NCBI GenBank assembly: GCA_945869505.1
Contig: CAMBOZ010000023.1
Coordinates: 1-16,238, forward strand
Reading direction: 5' to 3'
Source: Bifidobacterium breve
GTDB lineage: Bacteria; Actinomycetota; Actinomycetes; Nanopelagicales; Nanopelagicaceae
DNA length: 16,238 bases
A program made the translations under genes and the position numbers. The notes under the pieces were generated by a model, which was given only the letters and a program-made list of their open reading frames with translations, was not told where the DNA came from and ran no database searches. Shown here in pieces: positions 7,244 to 15,830 of this stretch. How positions within the stretch are numbered: the first letter of the stretch is position 1; each line of letters begins with the position of its first letter.

Positions 7244-7960
7244 ATGGCAAACATTGAAAGTAAGGGCTCATACCGCATTCTTGTAGTCGATGATGAAAAA
7301 AGTATCAGCGATCTAATTTCCACCAGCCTGCGCTTTGTTGGTTTTGATGTGCGCACAGCAGCGACTGGATCCGAAGCGTTAACCGTTGCCGAAGAATTTA
7401 AGCCGCAGGCGGTTGTCCTTGATGTGATGTTGCCTGATCTCGATGGTTTTGAAGTCTGTCGCCAATTACGCAGCGAAGGTTTAAACATCGGTGTTCTGTT
7501 TTTAACTGCAAAAGATGGGATGGAAGATAAGGTCGCCGGCTTAACAATCGGTGGCGATGATTACATGACTAAGCCATTTAGCTTAGAAGAGTTGGTTGCG
7601 CGTTTGCGCGCACTGCTTCGCCGAATTGGTGTTGTAGAAATTGATACTGATGATGAAAAGATTCGCTTTGCAGATCTTGAGTTAAACGAAGCAACACACG
7701 AAGTGCATCGCGCTGGCCAATTACTGGAAATGTCCCCTACTGAATTCCAGTTGCTCCGATACTTGTTGATCAACGCCGATCGCGTTGTTTCGAAATCACA
7801 GATTCTTGATCACGTTTGGCAATACGATTTCAGAGGCGATGCGGGAATTGTAGAAACCTATATTTCGTATCTGCGCAAAAAAGTTGATTCTTTTGATCCA
7901 CCACTAATTCACACTGTGCGCGGTGTCGGGTACCGACTGAGATTGCCTGCAGCAAAATAA
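7244..7960 (+). CDS. OmpR/PhoP-family response regulator
   Basis: This 238-residue two-component regulator binds DNA when phosphorylated by its partner kinase. The receiver domain (about 10-128) has acidic residues D16 and D17, phosphoacceptor D60 (VVLDVMLPD), T88 (LFLTAKD) and K110 (MTKPFS). The winged-helix domain (about 145-235) contains SPTEFQLLRYLL, the ILDHVWQYDF recognition region and a HTVRGVGYRLR end. The wording of both domains closely resembles mycobacterial PhoP as I remember it. The ATG at 7244 is the first good start. An upstream ATG at 7225 is out of frame, and no strong Shine-Dalgarno is visible. The kinase ATG follows the stop codon directly. It lies behind a tandem repeat that may be its own operator. 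Confidence 0.95.
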   Translation: MANIESKGSYRILVVDDEKSISDLISTSLRFVGFDVRTAATGSEALTVAEEFKPQAVVLDVMLPDLDGFEVCRQLRSEGLNIGVLFLTAKDGMEDKVAGLTIGGDDYMTKPFSLEELVARLRALLRRIGVVEIDTDDEKIRFADLELNEATHEVHRAGQLLEMSPTEFQLLRYLLINADRVVSKSQILDHVWQYDFRGDAGIVETYISYLRKKVDSFDPPLIHTVRGVGYRLRLPAAK

Positions 7961-9421
7961 ATGATTAGCCCATTTTCAAATTGGAGCCTACTTAACCGCC
8001 TGACTTTAGGCGTTGTGCTCCTTTCGGCAATGGGCTTTCTCGCATCCGATGTAGCCGCGCAAACAATGATGCGCTCTTACTTAACCCAACAAATGGATTC
8101 TGAGCTGTTAAGTGTGGCTGGGGGTTCATTTCCTCGAGTAGAACGCGCGGGAATTGCGCGCGAGGCACGTGAAAGTCAAAGCGATGATGATGACAAGGAC
8201 AAGGATCAACCAAATGTCCCACTGCAACGAGTTCCTACATCAATTTCGTTAACTTTGATTGGCCCCGCTGGAATCGTGCTGGGGCAAATTGGTGGTGATT
8301 TAAATAGCACTGAAATAACTAGTTATTTACAGTCACTTACCCCCGAGCAAGTAATTAAGCGCGGTAATAAACCTTTTACGATTGAAGCGCCACAATCAGA
8401 TTTCCGGGTAATCGCGCAGCGTCTTCCCACTGGTTTGGGAACGGTCGTAGTCGCACAGTCTTTTGAAGATATAGATCGCACGCTGCTTCGCTTACAGGGC
8501 TTATTTATTTTAATCGGACTTGTAATGATTTTATTTATTGCACTGGCATCGCGCAAAGTTATTACCGTCGGTCTGCGTCCTCTTGCAACGGTCGAAGAAA
8601 CTGCCGAGCGTATCGCTGAGGGTGATTTAACTGCTCGTTTACCGGATATAAAACCTAATACCGAAGTCGGTCGTTTAGTTAATACTTTAAATATGATGTT
8701 AGGTCGCATTGAAGAATCTTTCGCTGCTCGTGTTGATAGTGAGAGCAAGTTACGAAGATTCGTTGCAGATGCTTCACACGAGCTTCGCACACCGATCACC
8801 GCTATTCGAGGCTTTGCCGAATTACATCGCCAGGGAGCGGTAACGGGTGAAGAAAAGACTAAAGAGTTAATTGGACGAATTGAAAACGAATCCAAACGTA
8901 TGGGTTCACTTGTTGAAGATTTATTGTTATTGGCTCGCCTTGATCAGTCTCGCGAGATGAAAGCAGAACCAGTTAACTTAAGTAAGTTAGTTTCAGATGC
9001 GGTCGAATCAGCTCGAGCGGCTGGACCAAATCATGCGGTTAATTTCAGTAACTCTGATGAAGAGATTTATGCGCTAGGTGATAACGATCGTATCCATCAA
9101 GTGGTCGCTAACTTGCTCGCGAATGCCCGTACTCACACCCCCGCGGGAACAAAGATTGATGTATCAGTAATTCAAAGTGAAGACGGGGTTCGGATTCGTA
9201 TTGCAGATAACGGGCCAGGCTTATCTGAGAAGGATCAATCTCGAATCTTTGAACGCTTCTATCGAGCAGATGCGTCACGCGTTCGTACAGATGGTGAAGG
9301 CACAGGGCTTGGTTTATCAATCGTTGATGCGGTGATGCGCGCGCATGCTGGGCAGGTAAGTGTTGAATCAGAGCTAGGTAAAGGCGCTGCTTTCACGCTC
9401 TTCTTCCCAATTAGCGGTTAG
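7961..9421 (+). CDS. Two-component sensor histidine kinase (PhoR-like)
   Basis: This 486-residue membrane kinase is the partner of the preceding regulator, its ATG touching the regulator stop. A first membrane helix (about 13-33) and a second (about 178-197) bracket an external domain of about 145 residues, the presumed sensor. It carries an acidic run SDDDDKDKDQ at 74-83. A HAMP linker (198-250) follows, then the HisKA domain with phosphoacceptor H273 in SHELRTP, and the HATPase domain with the N-box near N384 and N388, DNGPG (416-420), FERFYRAD and GTGLGLSI (447-454). Length and wording are close to mycobacterial PhoR. The signal is unknown. Its stop TAG overlaps the convergent htpX stop. 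Confidence 0.94.
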   Translation: MISPFSNWSLLNRLTLGVVLLSAMGFLASDVAAQTMMRSYLTQQMDSELLSVAGGSFPRVERAGIAREARESQSDDDDKDKDQPNVPLQRVPTSISLTLIGPAGIVLGQIGGDLNSTEITSYLQSLTPEQVIKRGNKPFTIEAPQSDFRVIAQRLPTGLGTVVVAQSFEDIDRTLLRLQGLFILIGLVMILFIALASRKVITVGLRPLATVEETAERIAEGDLTARLPDIKPNTEVGRLVNTLNMMLGRIEESFAARVDSESKLRRFVADASHELRTPITAIRGFAELHRQGAVTGEEKTKELIGRIENESKRMGSLVEDLLLLARLDQSREMKAEPVNLSKLVSDAVESARAAGPNHAVNFSNSDEEIYALGDNDRIHQVVANLLANARTHTPAGTKIDVSVIQSEDGVRIRIADNGPGLSEKDQSRIFERFYRADASRVRTDGEGTGLGLSIVDAVMRAHAGQVSVESELGKGAAFTLFFPISG

Positions 9422-10329
9422 TTACCTAACGACTCCATCGCGCGCAGGGTGGCAATTCGCTCTTGAATCGGCGGATGTGTAGAGAACATTTTAGAAACTG
9501 CTTTTCCATCCAGCGGTGATTCGATCCAGATATGTGCAACGGCATTTGATTTTTGATGCACCACAGTTGAATCTGCCGCTAATACTTCTAAAGCTTTACG
9601 CAATCCAGCTGGATTGCGGGTAAAGGAAACTGCTGTTGCATCAGCTAAAGATTCGCGGCGACGAGAGATTGCGCTCTTTAACAACGTTGCGGCGATCGGA
9701 GCCAAAATTAGAACAACTAGCGATATGACTAGAAGAACTGGATTAGCGTTGCTATCGCGATCGCGGCGGCCGCCACCAAACCACATCATGCGCATTAAGA
9801 AATCGCTCAATATTGCTATCGCGCCAGCAGTGGTTGCAGCAACAGCCGAAACTAAAGTGTCTCGGTTTGCCACGTGTGACATTTCGTGCGCGATTACACC
9901 TTGTAATTCATCGCGATCCATAATTTCCAAGATACGAGTAGTGAAAGCAATCAGTGCGTGGTCAGGGTCGCGACCGGTTGCGAATGCGTTTGGTGCGCTA
10001 TCTACAACAATTGCAACCTTTGGCATTGGCAAACCGCTAGCAATTACTACTTCTTCAATTACATTAAATAGTTCTGGATTATCTTCACGTTCAATTAACT
10101 TTGCACCAGTCATCTTTAAAACTAATTTATCTGATCCGTAATAAGAACCCCAGACACCAATTAATGAGATGCCAACGGCGAGTGGCACAACAAAGGTTGA
10201 GGTTCCGGCTCCAAAGTAAGTGAGCGCTGCATATGCAACAAGTCCGGTTAATAGACCCATCGACGCGAGTAGAAAATAGGTCTTACCTTTATTTGCACTC
10301 TGTTGAGCGCGAAAATCCTGCGTTGCCAT
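9418..10329 (-). CDS. htpX: Zinc metalloprotease HtpX
   Basis: This 303-residue integral membrane M48 zinc protease helps remove misfolded membrane proteins. Membrane helices are visible at about 18-39, 44-62, 160-185 and 197-216. The active site is HEMSH (H148, E149, H152), with the third zinc ligand probably E226 in SRRRESLAD. GRDPDHALIAFTTRIL and SNAVAHIWIESPL are family wording, and it ends with THPPIQERIATLRAM. The start ATG at 10327-10329 lies 6 nt behind the lemA stop with no clear Shine-Dalgarno, so translation probably follows on from lemA. The lemA-htpX pairing is common in bacteria. The 3' end overlaps the sensor kinase stop by four bases on the opposite strand. Confidence 0.96.
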   Translation of the reverse strand: MATQDFRAQQSANKGKTYFLLASMGLLTGLVAYAALTYFGAGTSTFVVPLAVGISLIGVWGSYYGSDKLVLKMTGAKLIEREDNPELFNVIEEVVIASGLPMPKVAIVVDSAPNAFATGRDPDHALIAFTTRILEIMDRDELQGVIAHEMSHVANRDTLVSAVAATTAGAIAILSDFLMRMMWFGGGRRDRDSNANPVLLVISLVVLILAPIAATLLKSAISRRRESLADATAVSFTRNPAGLRKALEVLAADSTVVHQKSNAVAHIWIESPLDGKAVSKMFSTHPPIQERIATLRAMESLGN

Positions 10330-10335
10330 CAGGTA

Positions 10336-10887
10336 TTAAAAAGTAACCTTTGGTGCATTGCGAGATTGTGGATCTTCAACTTCGTAGAATTCACGCTCTG
10401 TAACCTTTGCAAACCCCGCGAAAAAGCTAGTGGGGATGGTTTTTACCGCAGTATTTAAGTTGCGCACATTGTCGTTATAGAACTGACGAGAAAAGGCAAC
10501 TTTATTTTCGGTAGTTGAAAGTTCTTCTTGCAATGAAAGAAAGTTGGAAGAGGCTTTTAGATCAGGGTATGCCTCAGCAACTGCGAGCAAACCGCGAAGC
10601 GCTTGGGTCAACATGCCATCGGCTGCCGCAACGTCTGCAACAGTTGATGCGGTTGTTGCCTTGGCGCGAGCTGTAACAACGGCATCGAAAGTGCCTTGTT
10701 CGTGCTTGGCATAGCCTTTGACAGTTTCAACTAAATTTGGGATCAGATCAGAGCGACGCTTTAACTGCACTTCAATCTGTGCGAAAGATTCGTCAACGCC
10801 AATATTTAAGCGGATTAACCGGTTGTATTGGGCGATAAAGAAAAGAACAAGTAAGCCGACTACGGCGAGCGCGATGATGATTTCCAT
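10336..10887 (-). CDS. lemA: LemA family protein
   Basis: This 183-residue protein has one N-terminal membrane helix (about 3-19) and a helical domain typical of the LemA family, whose biochemical role is unclear but which is repeatedly found beside HtpX. The family core QIEVQLKRRSDLIPNLVETVKGYAKHE (about 37-63) is present in full, followed by the later FSRQFYNDNVRNLNTAV segment. The start is ATG at 10885-10887, with an SD-like AAGGGG (10899-10904 on the minus strand) 11 nt upstream. The gene lies 43 nt downstream of dcd on the same strand, so it may be read through from dcd or from a promoter in that gap. Confidence 0.93.
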   Translation of the reverse strand: MEIIIALAVVGLLVLFFIAQYNRLIRLNIGVDESFAQIEVQLKRRSDLIPNLVETVKGYAKHEQGTFDAVVTARAKATTASTVADVAAADGMLTQALRGLLAVAEAYPDLKASSNFLSLQEELSTTENKVAFSRQFYNDNVRNLNTAVKTIPTSFFAGFAKVTEREFYEVEDPQSRNAPKVTF

Positions 10888-10930
10888 ATTTATTTCAACC
10901 CCTTAAGCAAAGGTTGTATTCCCTTGCTGG

Positions 10931-11509
10931 TTACTTAATCTTACTCTGGTGAAAGTTCAAGAAAGAGCGGCTTGCGGTTGGTCCACGTTGGCCCTGATAT
11001 CTAGAGCCATATTTCGCGCTGCCGTATGGATGTTCGGCTGGGGAAGAAAGCTTGATCAAGCAGAGTTGGCCGATCTTCATCCCAGGAAATAATTTAACAG
11101 GCAGGTTAGCAACGTTAGAAAGTTCGAGTGTTATATGTCCTGAAAAACCAGGATCGATAAAGCCAGCAGTTGAGTGAGTTAAAAGTCCAAGGCGACCGAG
11201 CGAAGATTTTCCTTCTAGGCGACCGGCAATGTCATCAGGCAGAGTGATAATTTCGTAAGTGCTGGCAAGCACAAATTCACCTGGGTGCAAGATAAATGCT
11301 TCGCCATCTTCTGCAACAACTTCGCGGGTTAGTTCAGATTGTTCGATTGATGGATCAATTACCGAGTACTTGTGGTTTTCAAAGACGCGGAAGAATTTAT
11401 CTAGGCGGACATCAACTGAAGAAGGTTGGATCATCGCCTCTTCAAAAGGTTCGACGGCAACGCGGCCGGCGGTAATTTCGGCGCGGATATCGCGATCACT
11501 GAGTAGCAC
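10931..11509 (-). CDS. dcd: dCTP deaminase, probably bifunctional (dUMP-forming)
   Basis: This 192-residue trimeric-fold enzyme deaminates dCTP. Close similarity in wording to the mycobacterial enzyme suggests it also has dUTPase activity and yields dUMP directly for thymidylate synthesis. Motifs are QPSSVDVRL (28-36), the nucleotide-binding [10 protein letters not shown] (99-108), [22 protein letters not shown] (111-132) with catalytic E129, GMKIGQLC (143-150), and the C-terminal lid [14 protein letters not shown]115 sits where the bifunctional enzymes have a small residue. The start is GTG at 11507-11509, supported by TAGGCT 6 nt upstream. It diverges from the acyl-CoA dehydrogenase gene and leads towards lemA-htpX. 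Confidence 0.95.
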   Translation of the reverse strand: MLLSDRDIRAEITAGRVAVEPFEEAMIQPSSVDVRLDKFFRVFENHKYSVIDPSIEQSELTREVVAEDGEAFILHPGEFVLASTYEIITLPDDIAGRLEGKSSLGRLGLLTHSTAGFIDPGFSGHITLELSNVANLPVKLFPGMKIGQLCLIKLSSPAEHPYGSAKYGSRYQGQRGPTASRSFLNFHQSKIK

Positions 11510-11515
11510 GGCGTG

Positions 11516-11521
11516 AGCCTA
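11516..11521 (-). promoter_or_regulatory. -10 element of leaderless dcd promoter
   Basis: On the minus strand TAGGCT is followed by CACGCC (6 nt) and the GTG start of dcd. The hexamer and spacing match those before the PP2C and EamA genes. Confidence 0.5.
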
Positions 11522-11562
11522 TCTGACCGAGCGGGAAAGTAAGCCGAAGTGAGCGTCTGGGC

Positions 11563-11591
11563 TTGCGTAAGTTACTGGCGGGTAGCACTAT
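11563..11591 (+). promoter_or_regulatory. Promoter of the acyl-CoA dehydrogenase gene
   Basis: TTGCGT (11563-11568) and CACTAT (11586-11591) are separated by 17 bp, and the ATG follows 6 nt later at 11598. This is the only leaderless start here with a convincing -35. It also favours the ATG over the in-frame TTG at 11592, which would begin inside the initiation region. Confidence 0.45.
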
Positions 11592-11597
11592 TTGCCT

Positions 11598-13424
11598 ATG
11601 AGCCATTACACAGCCAACCTGCGCGATATTGAATTCTGCCTCTTTGACCTGCTCGGAACAGAGAAGGTTTTAGGAACTTCTATCTTCAGTGAACTCGATC
11701 GCGAAACTGCGATGGGTATGTTGGAAGAGATGAAGCGTCTGACTGAAAATGATTTAGCTGAATCTTTTGTTGAAGGCGATCGCGTTGGTGCGATTCTTAA
11801 TAAAGAAACTGGAAATGTCACACTTCCCGAAAGTTTTAAAAAATCTTATAAAGCATATGTTGATGGCGAATGGTGGCGCCTTGATGCGCCAGTTGATTTA
11901 GGTGGAACGAAAGTTCCAGCTGCTGTGCGTTGGGCAATTGCAGAGATGGTGCTTGGTTCTAATCCGGCAATTCATATCTACGCTTCAGGTTACGCCTTTG
12001 CACAAGTTGCTTATGTATTAGGAACTCCAGAACAGAAACAAATGGCGAAGTTAATGGTTGATCGCCATTGGGGTGCAACTATGCAATTAACTGAACCAGA
12101 TGCAGGTTCAGATGTTGGAGCCGGGCGCAGTAAGGCCGTGCAACAAGCAGACGGCACTTGGCATATCACTGGCACAAAGCGTTACATCACATCTGGTGAT
12201 GCAGATTTCTATGAGAATGTGATGCACTTTGTTCTTGCTCGCCGTGAAGGTGGCGGGCCAGGAACAAAAGGACTTTCGCTCTTCTTGATTCCTAAGTTTA
12301 TGTTTGATCAAAAAACTGGTGAGCTCGGAAAGCGCAATGGCGTTTTTGTTACTTCACTTGAAAGCAAGATGGGTCTTAACGTATCGGCAACTTGCGAAGT
12401 AAATCTTGGCGAGAAAGAGCCTGCTGTTGGTTATTTGCTCGGTGATGTTCACGAAGGTATTGCGCAGATGTTCAAGGTTATTGAATTTGCTCGCATGATG
12501 GTCGGTACAAAAGCGATTGCAACGTTATCTGCTGGTTACCAACAAGCTCTCTCATATGCCAAGGTGCGGGTGCAAGGCGGAGATATGAAGGTAATGAACG
12601 ATAAAGCCAGCCCGCGCGTAACAATTATTCACCACCCAGATGTGCGACGTTCTTTGATGGTACAAAAGTCTTATTCCGAGGGAATGCGCGCACTAGTTCT
12701 TTACACCGCATCAATTCAAGATCAGATTGAGTTGGCAATCGCCGCTGGCGATCACGATAAAGCAAAGTCAATGGAAGCGCTTAACGATCTGCTGTTGCCG
12801 GTTGTTAAAGGTTACGGATCAGAAAAATCTTGGACTCTTCTTGGTACCGAATCGCTACAAACATTTGGTGGCGCGGGATTCACTCAAGATTGGCCACTAG
12901 AACAATATGTTCGCGATGCCAAGATCGATACCTTGTATGAAGGCACAACTGCAATTCAGGGCCTTGATTTCTTCTTCCGTAAAGTTGTAAAAGATGGTGG
13001 AAAAGCACTTGGCTTACTCGGTAAAGAAATTCAAGCTTTCGCTGAATCTGGCGGAGCACATCTAGAGGAAAAGCAAGCGCTACTTAAAGCACTTGGTGAT
13101 TTAAATGGCATGGTTGGTGTCTTAGTAGGTCACGCAATGGCTTCCCAAGAATCAGCTCCTGAAATTTACAAAGTTGGATTAAATACTTCGCGTGTATTGA
13201 TGGCGGTCGGAGACATAATCACTACTTGGTTGTTATTGCGCCAAGCAGATATCGCAGCAAGCCGCATTGAAGGCGCATCAGCAAAAGATAAAGATTTCTA
13301 TGCCGGCAAAATCGCATCGGCTAAATTCTTTGTCACAAATTACTTGCCGCATCTAACTGCTGATCGCAAAATCGTTGAGGGCACCGATAGTTCAATTATG
13401 GATATCTCGGAGAACGCTTTCTAA
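11598..13424 (+). CDS. Long-form acyl-CoA dehydrogenase (FadE5-like)
   Basis: This 608-residue flavoenzyme oxidises acyl-CoA to trans-2-enoyl-CoA in fatty-acid degradation. It is the long form of about 600 residues, with an extra N-terminal segment and a C-terminal helical extension, and the wording is close to mycobacterial FadE5. Visible features are the N-terminal MSHYTANLRD, FVEGDR, the FAD/substrate segment MQLTEPDAGSDVGAG (162-176), GTKRYITSGD (192-201), ESKMGL (255-260), TESLQTFGGAGF (417-428), and catalytic E448 in LYEGTTAIQGLDFFFRK. The frame opens with TTG at 11592, but the ATG at 11598 is preferred from the family start and the promoter. No other beta-oxidation gene is adjacent. 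The stop is 35 nt before the EamA start on the same strand. Confidence 0.95.
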   Translation: MSHYTANLRDIEFCLFDLLGTEKVLGTSIFSELDRETAMGMLEEMKRLTENDLAESFVEGDRVGAILNKETGNVTLPESFKKSYKAYVDGEWWRLDAPVDLGGTKVPAAVRWAIAEMVLGSNPAIHIYASGYAFAQVAYVLGTPEQKQMAKLMVDRHWGATMQLTEPDAGSDVGAGRSKAVQQADGTWHITGTKRYITSGDADFYENVMHFVLARREGGGPGTKGLSLFLIPKFMFDQKTGELGKRNGVFVTSLESKMGLNVSATCEVNLGEKEPAVGYLLGDVHEGIAQMFKVIEFARMMVGTKAIATLSAGYQQALSYAKVRVQGGDMKVMNDKASPRVTIIHHPDVRRSLMVQKSYSEGMRALVLYTASIQDQIELAIAAGDHDKAKSMEALNDLLLPVVKGYGSEKSWTLLGTESLQTFGGAGFTQDWPLEQYVRDAKIDTLYEGTTAIQGLDFFFRKVVKDGGKALGLLGKEIQAFAESGGAHLEEKQALLKALGDLNGMVGVLVGHAMASQESAPEIYKVGLNTSRVLMAVGDIITTWLLLRQADIAASRIEGASAKDKDFYAGKIASAKFFVTNYLPHLTADRKIVEGTDSSIMDISENAF

Positions 13425-13447
13425 CTTTAGATCGGCCTGAATTCAGA

Positions 13448-13453
13448 TAGGCT
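13448..13453 (+). promoter_or_regulatory. -10 element of leaderless EamA promoter
   Basis: TAGGCT is followed by CTGCCA (6 nt) and the ATG at 13460. TTTAGA at 13426-13431, 16 bp upstream, is a possible weak -35. It shows that the transporter can be transcribed apart from the acyl-CoA dehydrogenase gene. Confidence 0.5.
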
Positions 13454-13459
13454 CTGCCA

Positions 13460-14380
13460 ATGCTGAATAAGCACCGCGGTGAGCTTTATATAATTCTGGC
13501 TGCACTCTTCTACTCCTTAAATGGAATAGTCGTTACTTTGGTCCTTGACCATCTCACAACTTTTCGCCTGGCCCAGGTTCGCGCGCTTGGCGCTTTCTTC
13601 TTACTCTTCTTAATTACCCTTATTCAAGATCGTAAATCCTTAAAGGCTGAGCGCCGCGAAATTCCAGTATTGATTATTTATGGAGTTGTCGGTTATGCAA
13701 TGGTGCAGCTGGGATATTTCATCGGTATATCTCGAGGCGTTCCGCTCAGTTTGGTCTTAATTATCGAATTCACCGCACCTATCTGGATTGTTTTATGGAT
13801 CAAATTTGTACGTAAAGGCCAGGTCGCGAACGGGATGTGGACTGCGATCGCGCTCTCTTTAATTGGATTAATTCTCGTTGCCAAAGTTTGGCAGGGTTTT
13901 GCATTCGATTTGATCGGAATATTCGCGGCCCTCAGTGCAGCCCTAGCCTTAGCGGTTTACTTCCTGATCAGCGAATCACAAGTTAATAAGCGTTCTGCGC
14001 AAGCGACTGTCGTTTGGGGTTTAGGTTTCGCCGGAGCCTTTTGGTCAATATTTCTACCGCTCTGGAAATTTCCTACAGATATTTTCACTGCGCAAATTAA
14101 TTTGCAGGGCCGCTTCTCAGAGTACAGCGCACCTGGTTGGTTATTGATCGCATATGTAATTACCTTGGGAACAATGGTTCCTTATTTATTTGTCATTAAC
14201 GGTATTCGCAGAATTAACGCATCGACATCTAGCGTTATTGGAATGCTCGAGCCGGTTCTTGCTGGTGCCTTCGCTTGGGTCTGGTTATCGCAATCTTGGA
14301 GCGCGATCCAGTTGCTGGGTGGAGTAATTGTTTTAATTGGTATTTATATTGCTGATCGAACAAAGGCAAACGCTAAATAA
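13460..14380 (+). CDS. EamA-family (DMT superfamily) transporter
   Basis: This 306-residue inner-membrane protein has about ten hydrophobic helices arranged as two EamA repeats (about 8-140 and 150-298). Family wording includes LAALFYSLNGIVV in helix 1, LVLIIEFTAPIWIVLW at the end of the first repeat, and SVIGMLEPVLAGAFAWVWL at the matching place in the second. Members export or import amino acids and other metabolites; the substrate cannot be told from sequence. A short basic tail (DRTKANAK) ends the protein. The stop is two bases from the convergent dnaB stop. The ATG is supported by the -10 element 6 nt upstream. Confidence 0.92.
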   Translation: MLNKHRGELYIILAALFYSLNGIVVTLVLDHLTTFRLAQVRALGAFFLLFLITLIQDRKSLKAERREIPVLIIYGVVGYAMVQLGYFIGISRGVPLSLVLIIEFTAPIWIVLWIKFVRKGQVANGMWTAIALSLIGLILVAKVWQGFAFDLIGIFAALSAALALAVYFLISESQVNKRSAQATVVWGLGFAGAFWSIFLPLWKFPTDIFTAQINLQGRFSEYSAPGWLLIAYVITLGTMVPYLFVINGIRRINASTSSVIGMLEPVLAGAFAWVWLSQSWSAIQLLGGVIVLIGIYIADRTKANAK

Positions 14381-14382
14381 TA

Positions 14383-15822
14383 TTATTCGTTCCAGGCCCC
14401 AGCTGCAGGATCTTGTGGCGCAGTGAAGTCGCGACCTGCGCCCGCATTTGGAGCCATATCTGCAAATCGTGCAAAGTGAAGTTGCGCTGCAACTGTGATT
14501 GTCTTGGTCTGACCGTTACGGTGTTTAGCAACAATTAGATCCGCTTCACCTGAACGGTTCTGTGAGTCATACATATCATCTCGGTGGAGCAAGATAACTA
14601 CGTCAGCATCTTGTTCGATAGAACCAGATTCACGAAGATCTGAAAGCATCGGCTTCTTATCAGAGCGTTGTTCTGGAGAACGGTTGAGCTGTGAGATCGC
14701 AATAACCGGAACGTTTAACTCTTTCGCCATAAGTTTTAGATGGCGGGAGAATTCAGAAACTTCTTGTTGGCGGTTTTCAACGCGCTTGCCGCTTGTCATC
14801 AACTGCAGGTAATCAATCACAATCAATTTAAGGTCGTGGCGCTGCTTTAAACGGCGGGCTTTGGCGCGGATTTCCATCATTGAAAGGTTTGGTGAATCAT
14901 CGATAAATAAAGGTGCGGCAGAGATTTCACCCATACGGCGGGCGAGCTTTGACCACTCTTCATCACTTAATTGACCAGAGCGAATGTTATTTAAACCGAC
15001 GCGCGCTTCGGCAGACAACATACGCATTGTGATTTCAGAGCGTGACATTTCGAGCGAGAAGATAACTGAAGTTTTGCCATCATGAATTGATGCGTGACGC
15101 GCAATATCAAGTCCGAGGGTTGATTTACCAACTGCAGGACGCGCAGCGAGAATAATCATGTTGCCCGGGTGGAATCCATGTGTAAGTAAATCTAAATCGC
15201 GGAATCCTGATTTAACGCCTTCGATACCGGTGCCTTTTTGAATCGCTTCAATCTCATCAAGCGCTTCTGGCAACAAGGTTGCAAGTTGTACATAATCTTC
15301 AGAGGTGCGACGTTCGGTTACTGCATAAACTTCGGCTTGCGCTTGATCAACTGCGTCATCAACTTCGCCTTCAACGTTGTAACCAAGTTGCACAATCTTT
15401 GTGCCGGCTTCAACTAGGCGGCGCATAATTGCGTGTTCGCGAACAATCTTTGCGTAATAACTCGCATTTGCGGCAGTTGGTACTGATGAAATTAAAGTAT
15501 GTAGATAAGGTGCGCCGCCGGCGCGTGCAATATCTCCGCGTTTAGTTAACTCGGCGGCAACAGTGACCGCGTCTGCAGGTTCGCCACGACCATAGAGATC
15601 TAAAACTGCATCGTAGATAAGTTCGTGAGCTGGGCGATAGAAATCGCGTTCGCGTAAAATTTCGAGAACATCTGCGATTGCATCTTTAGATAACAACATT
15701 CCGCCAAGAACTGATTGTTCTGCGATTAAATCTTGCGGTGGTGTGCGCTCAAATTCTGTGCCAATATTGTTGTAAGACGGGTTGGCTCGCGAAGAGTTGT
15801 TGGGTAGTTCGGCGATGCTCAC
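14383..15822 (-). CDS. dnaB: Replicative DNA helicase DnaB
   Basis: This 479-residue hexameric 5'-3' helicase unwinds DNA at the replication fork. The N-terminal DnaB domain starts at TPPQDLIAEQSVLGGML (about 27-43). The RecA-like ATPase domain shows Walker A in ARPAVGKST (227-235), FSLEMS (255-260), Walker B LIVIDYLQLM (333-342), and the SQLNRSPEQR and DLRESGSIEQDADVV segments (377-386, 395-409), ending with VAKHRNGQT. No intein interrupts it, unlike some mycobacterial dnaB genes. The frame stays open upstream to 15960, but that stretch is the DnaA-box region. The GTG at 15820-15822 is preferred because GGGAGG (15831-15836) lies 8 nt upstream. The C-terminal tail (about 458-479) is short and low in complexity. 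Confidence 0.96.
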   Translation of the reverse strand: MSIAELPNNSSRANPSYNNIGTEFERTPPQDLIAEQSVLGGMLLSKDAIADVLEILRERDFYRPAHELIYDAVLDLYGRGEPADAVTVAAELTKRGDIARAGGAPYLHTLISSVPTAANASYYAKIVREHAIMRRLVEAGTKIVQLGYNVEGEVDDAVDQAQAEVYAVTERRTSEDYVQLATLLPEALDEIEAIQKGTGIEGVKSGFRDLDLLTHGFHPGNMIILAARPAVGKSTLGLDIARHASIHDGKTSVIFSLEMSRSEITMRMLSAEARVGLNNIRSGQLSDEEWSKLARRMGEISAAPLFIDDSPNLSMMEIRAKARRLKQRHDLKLIVIDYLQLMTSGKRVENRQQEVSEFSRHLKLMAKELNVPVIAISQLNRSPEQRSDKKPMLSDLRESGSIEQDADVVILLHRDDMYDSQNRSGEADLIVAKHRNGQTKTITVAAQLHFARFADMAPNAGAGRDFTAPQDPAAGAWNE

Positions 15823-15830
15823 GGGTGAAA

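Noticed and set aside
8323..8895. Open frame of 190 codons on the minus strand opposite the sensor kinase
   Set aside because: It is antisense to the HAMP and kinase coding region, with composition typical of a reverse-frame shadow and no domain.
9614..10141. Open frame of 175 codons on the plus strand opposite htpX
   Set aside because: It lies wholly antisense to a well-supported htpX gene, has low-complexity Ser/Ala/Arg/Ile composition, and has no recognisable domain or ribosome binding site.
11592..11597. TTG start for the acyl-CoA dehydrogenase
   Set aside because: It would add only two residues. The ATG at 11598 matches the family N-terminus MSHY and sits 6 nt behind the -10 element.
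14383..15822. Intein in dnaB
   Set aside because: Walker A and the following motifs are continuous and the protein has normal length (479 residues), so no intein is present.
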